Notes: generated by a model from the sequence alone, not told the origin. Shown: positions 38,648-49,294, counted from the stretch's first letter. The stretch is 64,000 nucleotides of DNA from Candidatus Synoicihabitans palmerolidicus (GCA_020809425.1 JAGGDC010000004.1:372001-436000), one strand, 5' to 3'. A program made the numbers and translations.

Positions 38648-38706
38648 CCTGCCCATTTACCCGCAAAATCACTTCCCGCATAGGAGGTCGCCTCTCGGAC
38701 GCTTAC

Positions 38707-39125
38707 TCACTTGGTGCGTTGGTATCCTGCTGAACGTGCCACGGTATCGTGCCTGGTTGCACAATTTCCCAGGAAATAATGGCGTCCAATTGATTTTCTC
38801 GAACCAAATGAATGACTGGGATGCGGTGGGTCAGCAGGTAGAGTGGCACGACCGGATGATCACGGGCTTCACCATACATCAGCTTAAACCTCAGTGTCGT
38901 CCCGGGAAGAGAGTAAAAGCTCCTCAGATAGCGCCATGGCCCCAGCCAGCCGGTTTGAGCTTCACGGCTGCGTGGGTAAATGTGGTAAATGCGAGGGCTG
39001 TTTTCTCGGACGCGTTGAGAGCGAAATTACACACCACAGCAATCGATTTCAGGATGAGCGTTGATCACATCAATCAACCATCCGGAACCGGAACACAGAG
39101 AACTTAACATCACGAATCTCGACAT
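38707..39125 (-). pseudogene. Sulfotransferase-like fragment, right copy
   Basis: Reverse-complement copy of 13913-14331, with start at 39125, stop TAA at 39027-39029 and truncation by the IS66 end. Sulfotransferase motifs are the same (SSLCSGSGWLIDVI and VIHLVRENQLDAIIS). Because the truncation is shared, IS66 was already beside this gene before the segment was duplicated. Confidence 0.7.
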
Positions 39126-39183
39126 GCGGGTAGTGGAAGGCGGTCAGGGGACCGTGATGTGGGTTAATTTACGGTCGTGTGAT

Positions 39184-40824
39184 TTATTTGCCTGGCACGC
39201 ACGCAGCGCAGCCGTTGACGAAGAAGTCGTTGCCTTTGTCATCCACGAGAATGAACGCCGGGAAATTTCCCACCTCGATTTTCCAGACGGCCTCCATGCC
39301 CAGTTCGGGATATTCGAGGACTTCGACTTTCCGGATGCTTTTCTTGGCCAAGATGGCGGCGGTCCCGCCGATGGAGCCGAGGTAAAATCCGCCGTGGGTT
39401 TGGCAGGCTTGGGTCACTGCGTGGGAGCGGTTGCCTTTGGCGAGCATGATCATGGAGCCACCGTGGGATTGAAAAAGGTCGACGTAGCTGTCCATGCGAC
39501 CTGCGGTGGTCGGACCAAAACTGCCGGACGCGTAGCCCTTGGGGGTTGGGGCGGGGCCAGCGTAGTAGACCGGGTGTTGCTTGAGGTAGTCGGGCAAGCC
39601 TTCGCCAGCGTCGATACGGTCCTTGAGTTTGGCGTGAGCGATATCGCGGGCGACGATCATAGGACCGTTGAGGAGTACTCGAGTGGTGACGGGATGTTTG
39701 CTGAGCTCGGCGAGGATGGCGCGCATCGGTTGGTTGAGGTCGATGTGCACGACGTTCTCCTGTTTGAGCGTGCGCATGGCTTCAGGGATCAGCCGGCCTG
39801 GATTGGTCTCCATCTTTTCCAACCAGATACCTTCGCGGTTGATCTTGGCCTTGATGTTGCGGTCGGCGCTGCACGAGACCCCCATGCCAACGGGGCAGGA
39901 TGCACCGTGGCGAGGCAGGCGCACAATGCGGACGTCCAGGGCGAAGTATTTACCTCCGAATTGAGCCCCGATGCCGGTGCTTTGCGCGAGTTTAAGCACC
40001 TTTTCCTCCAACTCCACGTCGCGGAACGCCCGGCCGTGTTCGTTACCGCTGGTGGGCAGGGCGTCCAGATATTTGGTCGAGGCGAGTTTGACGATTTTGA
40101 GACAAGTTTCGGCGCTGGTGCCACCGAGGACAAAAGTGAGATGGTAGGGAGGGCAGGCCGCGGTGCCGAGCGTCTTCATTTTCTCGAGCAGGAACGTTTC
40201 GAGGCTTTTGGGATTGAGGAGCGCGCGGGTTTGCTGGAACAGGAAGGTCTTGTTGGCGGAGCCCCCGCCCTTGGCGACAAAGAGGAATCTATATTCGTCG
40301 CCTTCGGTCGCGTAGAGGTCGATTTGGGCGGGGAGGTTGGTGCCGGTATTCTTCTCCTCAAACATGGTGAGAGGAGCGGCCTGGGAATGGCGGAGGTTTT
40401 CCCTGGTGTAGCACTCGTAGATGCCTTGGGAGAGGGCCTCGGCGTCGTTGGCTCCCGTCCAGACACATTGACCTTTTTTCCCCATGACGATCGCAGTGCC
40501 GGTGTCTTGGCAAAAGGGAAGGATGCCTTCAGCGGCTATTTCGGCGTTTTTGAGCAATGTCGTGGCGACATAACGATCGTTGTCGGAGGCCTCGGGATCA
40601 TCGAGAATGGCGGCGACCTGTTTGAGGTGCTTCTCCCGTAGGGTAAAAGAGCAGTCGTGGAAGGCTTGGGAGGCCAAGTATGACAAGACTTCGGGGGCTA
40701 CCTTCAAAATCGACTGACCTTCGAATTCGGCAGTGCTGATGCCTTCCCGTGACAGTAGGCGATATTCAGTGGTGTCTTCTCCGAGCGGGAAGGAGTCTTG
40801 GTAGACGAAGGGCGGCGTAGACAT
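39184..40824 (-). CDS. fumA: Class I fumarate hydratase (right copy)
   Basis: 546 residues, identical to the protein encoded at 12214-13854. The cluster cysteines and the C-terminal beta domain are intact, so both copies could be active. As cargo of the composite transposon it now lies between rpoC and rpsL, transcribed in the same direction as the ribosomal genes. Its upstream region, including the whole kdsD-fumA spacer, is copied as well, so it should keep its own expression signals. Confidence 0.95.
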   Translation of the reverse strand: MSTPPFVYQDSFPLGEDTTEYRLLSREGISTAEFEGQSILKVAPEVLSYLASQAFHDCSFTLREKHLKQVAAILDDPEASDNDRYVATTLLKNAEIAAEGILPFCQDTGTAIVMGKKGQCVWTGANDAEALSQGIYECYTRENLRHSQAAPLTMFEEKNTGTNLPAQIDLYATEGDEYRFLFVAKGGGSANKTFLFQQTRALLNPKSLETFLLEKMKTLGTAACPPYHLTFVLGGTSAETCLKIVKLASTKYLDALPTSGNEHGRAFRDVELEEKVLKLAQSTGIGAQFGGKYFALDVRIVRLPRHGASCPVGMGVSCSADRNIKAKINREGIWLEKMETNPGRLIPEAMRTLKQENVVHIDLNQPMRAILAELSKHPVTTRVLLNGPMIVARDIAHAKLKDRIDAGEGLPDYLKQHPVYYAGPAPTPKGYASGSFGPTTAGRMDSYVDLFQSHGGSMIMLAKGNRSHAVTQACQTHGGFYLGSIGGTAAILAKKSIRKVEVLEYPELGMEAVWKIEVGNFPAFILVDDKGNDFFVNGCAACVPGK

Positions 40825-40935
40825 GACGGCGGATAAATTAAGTGGCTACAAGGCAGACGGGGATCAAAATCTCTCGGATGCGCAAGCAACGGCAAAGGAT
40901 GCGCAGAGGGTTGGGATAAGGGAAATGGGGCGGAT

Positions 40936-41925
40936 CTAGACGATTTTTAGTTTAGGCAGATCCTGACCATCCACCAACCCGACGGGTTTACCGGCGCGAT
41001 TTACGACGATGAGGTCGTCGATCTTGTGCGCTTCGAATAGACGCAGGGCATCGACCCCGAGAGCGTCCTCGCGAACGGTTTTGGGTCCCTTGGTCATGAA
41101 TGTGTGAACAGGTTGCTGCAGGAAGTTGGGGCCTGATAGGGCGGCACGGCGGCAGTCTCCGTCAGTGAGGATGCCGGTGAGTTTACCGGTTTTGGGGCTG
41201 ACTAGAGCGATGCTGCCGCTCTTGGCCTTGGTCATGGCGAGAATGGAATCCTGGACGGATACGGTATCAGGAGCGATGGCAAGACGTTCGGCTTGGCGCA
41301 TGATATCTGACACGCGAAGCAGGAGAATTCGACCCAGATTACCGGCGGGGTGATATTTGGCGAAGTCATCGCGCGTAAGGCCGCGTGACTCGAGCAAGAC
41401 CATCGCGAGCGCATCTCCAATGGCGAGGGCGGCGGTGGTGCTCGCAGTGGGAGCGAGCTCCAACGGGCAAGCTTCGCGTGGGACGACGTAGCTGAGGACG
41501 TGATCGGCTTCGCGAGCCAGATCCGAATCGAGGTTCGAGGTGCAGGCGATGACGATTACTCCGAGGCGGCGCAACAAGGGGAGGAGGCGTAGCACCTCCT
41601 CGGATTGACCACTGTTGCTGAAGAGGATTGCGATGTCCCCTTGCGCGCAGAGTCCCAAGTCGCCGTGTAAAGCTTGGGTGGCGTCGAGGAAACAAGTCGG
41701 CAGACCCGTGCTGTTGAACGTGCCGACCAGTTTTTGAGCGATATGGGCTGATTTACCGACGCCGGAGCAGATAAGTTTTCCGTGAGAGGCCGCGGCGGCC
41801 TCGATGGCGCGGGCCACGGCGACGAACGACTTGTCGAGCGACGCGGCGGTGGCGGCGATGGCATCCTGTTCGATGGCAAGGCAGGCTCGGGCGCGTTTAA
41901 GGGCGGATTTAGGTGCGATTGCCAT
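40936..41925 (-). CDS. kdsD: Arabinose-5-phosphate isomerase KdsD/KpsF (right copy)
   Basis: 329 residues, identical to the left copy at 11113-12102, with the SIS domain and two CBS domains intact. It supplies arabinose 5-phosphate for Kdo synthesis. Divergent from the LysM lipoprotein gene with 73 bp between the starts. Duplicate presence may raise dosage of an envelope pathway gene, although selection for that is not shown. Confidence 0.95.
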   Translation of the reverse strand: MAIAPKSALKRARACLAIEQDAIAATAASLDKSFVAVARAIEAAAASHGKLICSGVGKSAHIAQKLVGTFNSTGLPTCFLDATQALHGDLGLCAQGDIAILFSNSGQSEEVLRLLPLLRRLGVIVIACTSNLDSDLAREADHVLSYVVPREACPLELAPTASTTAALAIGDALAMVLLESRGLTRDDFAKYHPAGNLGRILLLRVSDIMRQAERLAIAPDTVSVQDSILAMTKAKSGSIALVSPKTGKLTGILTDGDCRRAALSGPNFLQQPVHTFMTKGPKTVREDALGVDALRLFEAHKIDDLIVVNRAGKPVGLVDGQDLPKLKIV

Positions 41926-41998
41926 TTAGAGTTTGTGTCACGGGAGGGATTGCCAGACTTAGAAAGTAACCTTGGGACGTTCAATTCCTTTTCCCGTG

Positions 41999-42811
41999 AT
42001 GATTCGACTGCGCCAACTTTCCACTTTGCTGCTGGTCGTGGGTGGCTTACTCGCGAACGGCTGCAATCGTTTGCCTGATTCCCAGCCGGTGGCCGAGGTC
42101 ACCGAACCTTCGTTTGTAGAGGGTAAGCGATTTTTGCGTCAGGGCCAGGAGCAAGCCGCACTTTCCGAGTTTTTTAAGGTTCTCGATTCGAGGCGAGATG
42201 GGGCGCCGGAGTCACATTTGGAGGTCGGGCTGCTCTATCAACTCGAGATCAAGGATCCTGTGGCGGCGATCTATCATTTTCGTCGCTACTTGGAGTTGAA
42301 GCCCAATGCCCCGCAGGCGGATTTGGTGCGGCAGCGTATTGATTCCGCAACGCGTGATTTCGCGCGAACGCTGCCCGCGCAGCCGGTGGAGAATCAATTG
42401 ATGCGTAACGCTGTGTTGGACGTCGTGGAGGAATTGAAGAATGAAAACATGCGTTTGAAAGACGAGCTATCGCGCTTGCGCGGCAACCCTGCGGTCAGCG
42501 CTCCGGTTCCGCGTCGATCTGATTCAAATAAGGCGATTACGTCGGTGCCCGAGACTTCATCGCGAATCTCGACGGTGCCGGACGAAGTTCCTCCGATGCG
42601 GCAATTGGCTCCTCCGACTCGACCTCCCGCCGAGCGCACGGCTCCGGCGGTCCGCATGCACACCGTGGTGAAGGGAGATACGCTCTCAAATCTTTCGCGC
42701 CGCTACTTTGGGACGCCCTCGCGGTTTTGGGACATTTTCGCGGCCAATCGTGACAAGATGCGCTCAGAGAATGATCTGCAAATTGGGATGCAGTTGGTGA
42801 TTCCGAACTAA
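41999..42811 (+). CDS. LysM-domain lipoprotein (right copy)
   Basis: 270 residues, identical to the left copy at 10227-11039: lipobox LLANGC, TPR-like region, coiled coil, proline-rich linker and LysM domain. The frame is intact. It is followed after 50 bp by the IS3 element. Its predicted place is the envelope, bound to peptidoglycan through LysM. Confidence 0.88.
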   Translation: MIRLRQLSTLLLVVGGLLANGCNRLPDSQPVAEVTEPSFVEGKRFLRQGQEQAALSEFFKVLDSRRDGAPESHLEVGLLYQLEIKDPVAAIYHFRRYLELKPNAPQADLVRQRIDSATRDFARTLPAQPVENQLMRNAVLDVVEELKNENMRLKDELSRLRGNPAVSAPVPRRSDSNKAITSVPETSSRISTVPDEVPPMRQLAPPTRPPAERTAPAVRMHTVVKGDTLSNLSRRYFGTPSRFWDIFAANRDKMRSENDLQIGMQLVIPN

Positions 42812-42861
42812 GCGGTAGCGCAATATCTGGGCAATTAACACGCAACCCGTGCCAAGGGTTG

Positions 42862-44169
42862 TGAGGTGGACCCATGAAGTGGGACAGGAGGGATGATTAA
42901 ATCCCAAAGGAGTCCAATATGTCGAAGCAACGACGTGCCTGCAGTGCCGAGTTCACAGCGAAAGTAGGGCTCGAAGCCCTCAAGGGAATCGAGCCGATCC
43001 ACGTAATCGCGCAGCGTCACGCGGTGCATCCGGTGCAAGTGAGTCAGTGGAAGAAGGAGGTGTCCGAGCGGTTGCCGGAGGTCTTCGCGAAGCCCTCGGC
43101 GCAGGTGCGCGACGAGATCGAGCGGAATCGCAAAGAAAGAGAAGGAACTGTATGCGCGGATCGGGCAGCTGCAGATGGAGTTCGAGTGGCTCAAAAAAAG
43201 TTGGCCCATTTGGAGAGTAAAGAGCGCCGCAGCATGATCGAAACCGAGCATCCGAAGCTGAGTGTGGCCCGGCAGTGCGAACTGTTGGAGCTGCCACGCT
43301 CAACCTACTACCACCACCCGAAGCCACCGAAGGAAGCGGACCTGGCGTTGATGAAACAGATCGACGAGATCTACCTCGAGTCACCGTTCTTTGGTAGCCG
43401 CCAAATGACCCGTTGGTTGCAACGCGAAGGACACGTGGTGAACCGTAAACGGGTGCGACGATTGATGCGATTAATGGGACTCACGGCGATCTATCCAAAA
43501 CCGAGTCTGTCGAAGAAAGCGGCCTCTCATCAGATCTACCCGTATCTGCTGCGAACGCGGAAGGTTGAAAGGTCGAATCAAGGGTGGGCAACAGATATCA
43601 CCTACATCCCGGTGTGCGGTGATCGACTGGCACTCGCGGATGGTGCTCGCATGGGAACTGTCCAACACGCTCGATGCGTCGTTTTGCGTGCGGTGCAGCG
43701 CGCGATGGCGATTTACGGCAAGCCGGAGATCTTCAACACCGACTAAGGCTGCCCGTTTACCAGCGCCGAGTTCACCCAGCCATTGTTGGCCGCCGGCGTG
43801 CGACTGTCGATGGACGGCAAAGGACGGTGCTTGGACCATGTCTTGGTCGAACGCCTGTGGCGCAGCGTCAAATACGAGGCAGTCTATCTGAAACGCTATG
43901 AGACGATGGTCGAGGCCCATGCCAACTTGGAGACCTACTTGCTGTTCTACAACGACCGACGACCGCACTCCGCCCACGGCCGCCAAACACCATCCGAGGT
44001 CTACCACGCACAACTCGACCAAGCCGCCGCCTGACGGCGGCTATCCGAGCGGGGAGGAAGTCGCGCTTCCTCCCCGGCACCCCTCCATTATCTTTTATGC
44101 TTGGTCAGAAAAACCAGAAACCATAACTATACATCCGCCCGACCTGTCCCACCGACGGGGTCCACCTCA
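42862..44169 (+). mobile_element. IS3-family element, right-arm copy
   Basis: Reverse-complement copy of 8869-10176 with the same terminal repeats (tgaggtggacc and complement). The flanks ttg (42859-42861) and cgc (44170-44172) show no duplication. Its outer end sits inside IS66 tnpA sequence, in contrast to the left copy, where it sits in hemN. Confidence 0.9.
42919..44034 (+). pseudogene. IS3 transposase, right copy, disrupted
   Basis: Same lesions as 9004-10119: frame changes in the OrfA/OrfB joint and after TYIP, and TAA at 43744-43746 after FNTD. The second catalytic half (SMDGKGRCLDHVLVERLWRS and PHSAHGRQTPSEVYHA) ends at 44034. It is inactive. Confidence 0.9.
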
Positions 44170-44416
44170 CGCCGGGCCGTCCCAGCCATACCACAAACGT
44201 CACGTATTTGAGGCCCTCGCGCTTCGCGAACGCCTTCTGCGTCAGGCCGCTCTCGCGGTAGATCGCCGCCAACTGCGCCCACTCCTCTGCGGCTGCGCAG
44301 CTGGCGTCCGCGCCCATCGCGCTTGTTGTTCTGCACCTCCACTTCAATTGCTTCCATCCTGCCAATTTACCCGAAAAATCACTTCCCGCATAGGAGGTCG
44401 CCTCTCGGACGCTTAC
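44170..44416 (-). mobile_element. IS66 left-end fragment with partial tnpA
   Basis: 247 bp corresponding to the IS66 left terminus and the first part of tnpA (start at 44357, MEAIEVEVQNNKRDGRGRQL). It is about 95% like the 38461-38706 region but not identical. Here codon 19 is the ancestral CAG rather than TAG, and an extra base near 44290 shifts the frame. It is cut by IS3 on its inner side. Its outer terminus is the right boundary of the composite transposon and abuts the target duplication. Confidence 0.88.
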
Positions 44417-44424
44417 GATTAAAA
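44417..44424. repeat. 8-bp target duplication, right copy
   Basis: gattaaaa immediately after the IS66 terminal base at 44416, matching 36791-36798 exactly. Removing one copy and the intervening unit restores the IS110 reading frame. Confidence 0.95.
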
Positions 44425-44830
44425 CGCACATCCACGAGGACGACAGTCTACGCACCAAAGCCGCTCGACTGCGCGAACTCCAAGGCGCAGGACCCGTGTT
44501 CGCGGCCACCCTGCTCGCCTACGTGCCTGAACTCGGAAAAATCGAATCGGGCCAACTCGCCGCCCTGATCGGTGTGGCCCCTGTTCGCCCACGACAGCGG
44601 GCGGCGACATCGTTGCCGACATGTGCGCGGCGGGCGTCATTCCGTGTGCCAGTCCTCTACATGGCGGCGGTCTCTGCCATCCCGATGTAACCCTATCATG
44701 CGCGCGTTCTATCGGCGCCTCGTTGGAGGCTGGGAAACTGAAGAAAATAGCCCTTATCGCGGTCATGCGCAAAATGCTACATGCCCTCAAGCTATTGGCC
44801 GCTAATCCCAACTTTGTCCTTGTTCGCTAA
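44425..44830 (+). pseudogene. IS110 transposase, 3' part
   Basis: Joined to the 5' part after removal of the inserted unit, the frame continues HIHEDDSLRTKAARLRELQG and AGPVFAATLLAYVPELGKIE, the helix-hairpin-helix-like linker before the transposase_20 domain, then ALIGVAP. From about 44585 it changes frame more than once. NPIMRAFYRRLV and MRKMLHALKLLAANPNFVLV mark the rest, with a stop at 44828-44830. The rejoined length, about 316 codons, fits the IS110 family. The frame changes suggest decay beyond the insertion itself. Confidence 0.85.
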
Positions 44831-45130
44831 CACCGCTGCGTCTGTCACATCCCACTTTGGAGTTTAGGATCAGTATCCTTCTGTCATTGAATGCCCCTCG
44901 GCAGCGAAGCGTGACGATACGTCCTTGGCTCGAGGCAAAAAAAATCGCCCGGGCCGAAGACCGGGCGACTAAACCCTGCGGAACTAGGTTCAACACAAGG
45001 TTTGGGCGGGAGAGACGACAAGAATCCGTATCAGTGCTCTGGTTGACAAGCCTTTATTTGATTAGATTAAACAAAAAGGTCGCGCACGGTCGTGAACGGC
45101 CTTTCGAAGATTAATTTACCCGTCAAGTAA
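44831..45130. other. Spacer between IS110 remnant and rpoC
   Basis: About 300 bp with the rpoC terminator and the unresolved right end of IS110. No gene seen. A repeat aggatcagtatcc near 44867 echoes the atggatactgatc string at the window start, which may mark related mobile-element ends, but the match is short. Confidence 0.45.
44937..44968 (-). terminator. Rho-independent terminator downstream of rpoC
   Basis: On the minus strand a GC-rich stem (tcgcccgg / ccgggcga) with a short loop is followed by eight T. It lies about 160 bp past the rpoC stop and should end the rpoBC transcript. If so, rpsL is no longer served by read-through from rpoC. Confidence 0.88.
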
Positions 45131-48100
45131 TCAGCTTACTTCGGTCGTAACTTCCTCCACCGGAAGCTCCTCGGATCCAAAGGGCAGTGTGATCTTTAAC
45201 CTCTTGTAGGAAGGCAGACCTGTGCCCGCCGGAATCAAGTGACCCATGATCACGTTTTCCTTGAAGCCCTTTAGGTTGTCGATCTTACCCAACGTGGATG
45301 CATCGGTCAGTACCCGGGTTGTTTCTTGGAAGGAAGCCGCTGAGATGAATGATTCGGTCTCAAGCGATGCCTTGGTGATACCCAGGAGGATTGGTTCCGC
45401 CTCAGCGGGCTTGCCACCCGCTTCTTCAATGCGACGATTTTCCGCAAGGAACGATGAACGGTCAACCTGCTCACTCCAGAAGTACTCACTGTCACCCGGA
45501 TCGGTGATGCGAATCTTGCGAAGCATTTGGCGGATGATGATCTCGATGTGCTTGTCATTGATGGTCACACCTTGCAGTCGGTAAACCTCTTGAACCTGCG
45601 AGATAAGGAAGTCGTAAAGAGCTGACGGTCCCAAAATCTCGAGGATTTCGTGTGGGTCAGCCGAGCCTTCCGTCAAGTGCTGCCCCTTAAAGACAACGTC
45701 TCCCGGCTGCACAATGATATGCTTGCCCGGAGCAATGAGGTGCTCCTCTTCCTGTTCGGTCTCTTCGTTACGCACCACCAGTTTGCGTTTGCCACGCAGC
45801 GTGCCTTCGAACGAAACGACTCCATCGACGCGGGCCATCTCTGTTGCGTCCTTCGGGCGACGAGCTTCGAAAAGCTCAGCCACACGAGGTAGACCACCGG
45901 TGATGTCCTTGGTCTTGGATGCTTGGCGAGGGGTCTTGGCGAGCAATGAACCAGGGGCGATGATATCGCTTTCATTCACCGCGATTTGAGCTCCGACCGG
46001 AATCGCATAGGCTGCCAACGGCTTATTGGCCTCGTCGCGCACCTCAATCTGCGGATTCAGATCTTCCTTATGCTCAATAACCACCGTGGCAATGCGACCC
46101 GACGCCTCGTCGAGTTCACGCTTAACCGTGACTCCCGGAATCATGTCCTTAAATACGAGCGTACCACCCTTTTCTGAAAGCACCGGAATATTATAAGGAT
46201 CCCATTGCGCCAAAAGGTCGCCCGTATTTATCGTTTCCCCATCACCGATTGGCAGATAAGAACCCACCACGATGTTGTAGGACTCCACTTCCTTCTCATC
46301 GGCATCGATGATTTGGATCGTGCCTATCTTGTTCAAGACGATGGATGCGCCGTCCGCGGTCGGAACCAAACGTAAGGCCTTATATTTGACGGTTCCCGTC
46401 GAACGAACACGAATTTCTGGGTTCTTGAAGCCGCCAGACGCAACACCACCGATGTGGAAAGTACGCATGGTCAACTGAGTGCCTGGCTCGCCAATGGATT
46501 GCGCGGCAATAATACCGACAGAATCACCGGTCTTCGCGACCTTGTTAGTGGCGGGATTGATTCCGTAACTCTTGGCATCGATGCCATGACGGCTGGTCGA
46601 TGTGAGTGGCGACATGACCTTAACTCGTTCAATGCCAGACTCGACGATGACCTCGTCCAACTCTTCCGTGATGAGCTCACCGGCTTTGACTAGAATTTCT
46701 TCCGGACTGGATGGGTTGTAGACATCCTCACTGGAGCAGCGTCCAATGATACGTTCTTTGAGGCCAACGATCTCATCGTCACCCTCATAGATCGCTTTCT
46801 TCCAGATACCATCACGTGAGCCACAGTCACGTTCCGCAATTACCACGTCCATCGCGACATCACAAAGCTTACGCGTCAGGTAACCAGCATCCGCGGTCTT
46901 GAGCGCCGTATCCGCGAGTCCCTTACGGGCACCGTGAGTCGAAATAAAGTACTCGAGAACAGTGAGACCTTCACGGAACGACGAAAGGATAGGACGTTCG
47001 ATAATTTCACCGGAAGGCTTCGCCATCAAACCACGGGTGCCGCAGAGCTGGCGAACCTGCTGTTTGTTACCACGGGCGCCGGAGTCCATCATGATGTAAA
47101 CCGGATTTACCTCATCACGACCATCATTGTCCTGCAGTTTGGTGAACACCTCCTTGGCGATTTTGTCTGTCGCGCCAGTCCAAATATCGACGACCTTATT
47201 GTAGCGCTCGCCATCAGTAATGATACCCTTGCCGAATTGAGATTCGACTTCGGCTATCTTCTTCCGGGAGTCAGCCACGATGCCCACTTTGGCATCGGGA
47301 ATGATCATGTCATCGATACCGATCGAAATACCGGCTTGGAAAGCAGTATGGAAACCGAGCTCCTTCAACCGGTCGAGGGACTCAACGGTTTCCTGCTCAT
47401 TCGTCACCTTGTAGGTATTGAGAATGATGTCACCGAGTTTGCCCTTCGGCACCGGAAAATTAACAAAGCCCAAATCGGCTGGCCAGATCTGGTTAAAGAT
47501 CACCCGACCGACGGTCGTGCGTAGAATCTTCTTCTCGGTGTTTCCGCATATCGTAGTCCGATCCTTGTCTGGATTAGGCAGGTCGACCCAATCGTGAACG
47601 GTCAGTGCACCGTCGGCCTGAGCAAACAACACTTCCTGCAAATCGGCTAGCAAAGGCACCCTTGTACCCTTCTCCAGCTTCTTGCGGGGTTCGAGTGTCA
47701 AGTAGTAGGCACCGAGCACAATGTCCTGCGAAGGCGTGAGAATCGGCTTGCCGGACGAAGGCGAAAAGATGTTCGACGTCGCCATCATGAGGAGTTTGCA
47801 CTCCATGATTGCCTCCAGTGACAACGGCACGTGAACAGCCATTTGGTCACCATCAAAGTCAGCATTATAAGCGGTACAGACCAGCGGATGAACACGGATC
47901 GCCTCGCCCTCGATGAGAACGGGCTCGAACGCTTGAATGGAAAGGCGATGCAACGTCGGCGCACGATTCAGCAATACCGGGTGCCCCTTGGTCACTTCCT
48001 CGAGAATGTCCCAGACTTCTGGAGACTTTTTCTCGATCATCTTACGCGCTCCACGAACGGTGTGCACGAAGCCGAGTTCCTTCAACCGGCGGATAATGAA

Positions 48101-49270
48101 CGGCTCGAATAACACGAGCGCCATCTTCTTGGGCAATCCGCACTGGTTAAGCTTGAGCTCAGGACCGATGACGATGACGGAACGACCAGAGTAATCCACG
48201 CGCTTGCCGAGCAAGTTCTGACGAAAGCGTCCCTGCTTGCCCTTGAGCATGTCAGACAACGACTTTAGCGAACGGTTGCCCGCGCCCGTAACTGGACGAC
48301 CATGACGACCATTGTCGAAAAGTGCATCAACCGACTCCTGCAACATCCGCTTTTCGTTATGAATAATAACCTCGGGCGTCTTGAGCTGCATGAGGTTCTT
48401 CAACCGATTGTTCCGGTTGATCACGCGACGATAAAGATCGTTCAGATCAGAGGTCGCAAAACGGCCACCTTCGAGCGGAACGAGCGGGCGAAGGTCGGGC
48501 GGGATCACCGGTAGAACTTCAAGCACCATCCACTCCGGACGTGAACTGGATCTGATGAAACCTTGAATCACCTTCAGGCGCTTCGAGAGCTTTTTCTTGA
48601 TCTGCTTCGAGCGCGTCGCACGCATCTGCTCTTGGAGCTCAATCACCGTCGACTCCATGTCCATCATCTGGAGACAGGCGCGTACGGCTTCTGCACCCAT
48701 TTTGGCTACGAATGAGTCGTCCCCATATTCGTCGAGAGCCTGCCGGTATTCGACGTCAGTCAACAGTTGCTTGGGCTCAAGCGGGGTACGACCTGAATCC
48801 ACCACCATGTAGTTCTCGTAGTAAATGACACGCTCAAGAGATCGAGCGGTCATATCGAGCAGGAGACCGAGGCGACTCGGCATGCTCTTGAGAAACCAGA
48901 TGTGGGTGACGGGCACGGCCAATTCGATGTGGCCCATGCGCTCACGACGGACGCGTGCAAGCGTGACTTCGACGCCGCAACGGTCGCAAACTACATCCTT
49001 GTATTTGATGCGCTTGTATTTGCCGCAAGCGCACTCGTAGTCACGCACCGGACCGAAGATCTTTTGACAAAAAAGACCCCCCGGCTCGGGCTTGAACGTG
49101 CGATAATTGATCGTCTCGGGGGTTTTCACCTCACCCTTGGACCAACCACGGATTGTTTCCGGGGCGGCGACGGTGATAGAAACGCAATCGAATGGGTTCT
49201 CATCCGAACCGAGGGCAGAGCGAGCTTCCTCGCGGGCCCCGGCGGTTACTTCATTGGGTTGAATGCTCAT
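45131..49270 (-). CDS. rpoC: RNA polymerase beta' subunit
   Basis: 1,379 residues. The catalytic magnesium motif is [13 protein letters not shown] (about residue 470). The first zinc site is intact ([20 protein letters not shown]). The trigger-loop region [20 protein letters not shown] is conserved. The second zinc site is unusual: only the first of its four cysteines (RDCGSRDG) remains, and the later cluster reads [19 protein letters not shown], where other bacteria have Cys-x6-Cys-x2-Cys. It starts 24 bp after the rpoB stop. Confidence 0.97.
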   Translation of the reverse strand: MSIQPNEVTAGAREEARSALGSDENPFDCVSITVAAPETIRGWSKGEVKTPETINYRTFKPEPGGLFCQKIFGPVRDYECACGKYKRIKYKDVVCDRCGVEVTLARVRRERMGHIELAVPVTHIWFLKSMPSRLGLLLDMTARSLERVIYYENYMVVDSGRTPLEPKQLLTDVEYRQALDEYGDDSFVAKMGAEAVRACLQMMDMESTVIELQEQMRATRSKQIKKKLSKRLKVIQGFIRSSSRPEWMVLEVLPVIPPDLRPLVPLEGGRFATSDLNDLYRRVINRNNRLKNLMQLKTPEVIIHNEKRMLQESVDALFDNGRHGRPVTGAGNRSLKSLSDMLKGKQGRFRQNLLGKRVDYSGRSVIVIGPELKLNQCGLPKKMALVLFEPFIIRRLKELGFVHTVRGARKMIEKKSPEVWDILEEVTKGHPVLLNRAPTLHRLSIQAFEPVLIEGEAIRVHPLVCTAYNADFDGDQMAVHVPLSLEAIMECKLLMMATSNIFSPSSGKPILTPSQDIVLGAYYLTLEPRKKLEKGTRVPLLADLQEVLFAQADGALTVHDWVDLPNPDKDRTTICGNTEKKILRTTVGRVIFNQIWPADLGFVNFPVPKGKLGDIILNTYKVTNEQETVESLDRLKELGFHTAFQAGISIGIDDMIIPDAKVGIVADSRKKIAEVESQFGKGIITDGERYNKVVDIWTGATDKIAKEVFTKLQDNDGRDEVNPVYIMMDSGARGNKQQVRQLCGTRGLMAKPSGEIIERPILSSFREGLTVLEYFISTHGARKGLADTALKTADAGYLTRKLCDVAMDVVIAERDCGSRDGIWKKAIYEGDDEIVGLKERIIGRCSSEDVYNPSSPEEILVKAGELITEELDEVIVESGIERVKVMSPLTSTSRHGIDAKSYGINPATNKVAKTGDSVGIIAAQSIGEPGTQLTMRTFHIGGVASGGFKNPEIRVRSTGTVKYKALRLVPTADGASIVLNKIGTIQIIDADEKEVESYNIVVGSYLPIGDGETINTGDLLAQWDPYNIPVLSEKGGTLVFKDMIPGVTVKRELDEASGRIATVVIEHKEDLNPQIEVRDEANKPLAAYAIPVGAQIAVNESDIIAPGSLLAKTPRQASKTKDITGGLPRVAELFEARRPKDATEMARVDGVVSFEGTLRGKRKLVVRNEETEQEEEHLIAPGKHIIVQPGDVVFKGQHLTEGSADPHEILEILGPSALYDFLISQVQEVYRLQGVTINDKHIEIIIRQMLRKIRITDPGDSEYFWSEQVDRSSFLAENRRIEEAGGKPAEAEPILLGITKASLETESFISAASFQETTRVLTDASTLGKIDNLKGFKENVIMGHLIPAGTGLPSYKRLKITLPFGSEELPVEEVTTEVS

Positions 49271-49294
49271 TTGCTGATTATCCCTGACTGTTGA

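Larger units (their letters stand above)
36799..38706 (-). mobile_element. IS66-family element, right-arm copy
   Basis: Reverse-complement copy of 14332-16239 with the same terminal repeats, internal tnpB-tnpC deletion, frameshift and stop codons. Its right terminus forms the left boundary of the composite transposon and directly abuts the target duplication. The inner flank (tcacttgg at 38707-38714) matches the left-arm inner flank. Confidence 0.92.
36799..44169. repeat. Right arm of the 7,371-bp inverted repeat
   Basis: It is the reverse complement of 8869-16239 with a constant coordinate sum of 53038. Homology ends exactly at the IS3 terminus (44169). The following 247 bp of IS66 fragment are not present beside the left arm. 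The spacer between the arms is 20,559 bp and holds the rplQ-to-rpsL clusters. Confidence 0.97.
36799..44416. mobile_element. Composite IS66 transposon carrying fumA, kdsD and a LysM lipoprotein gene
   Basis: This 7,618-bp unit starts with an IS66 right terminus and ends with an IS66 left terminus, in the orientation of one very long IS66 element. Exact 8-bp copies of gattaaaa flank it, and it splits the IS110 transposase gene in frame. Inside, in order, are an IS66 element, a sulfotransferase fragment, fumA, kdsD, a LysM lipoprotein gene, an IS3 element and an IS66 end fragment. The duplicated octamer shows the whole unit entered as one transposition event. Confidence 0.9.

Noticed and set aside
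36799-44416. Composite unit considered as a prophage or integron
   Set aside because: No integrase, phage structural gene or attachment site; ends are IS66 termini with an 8-bp duplication.
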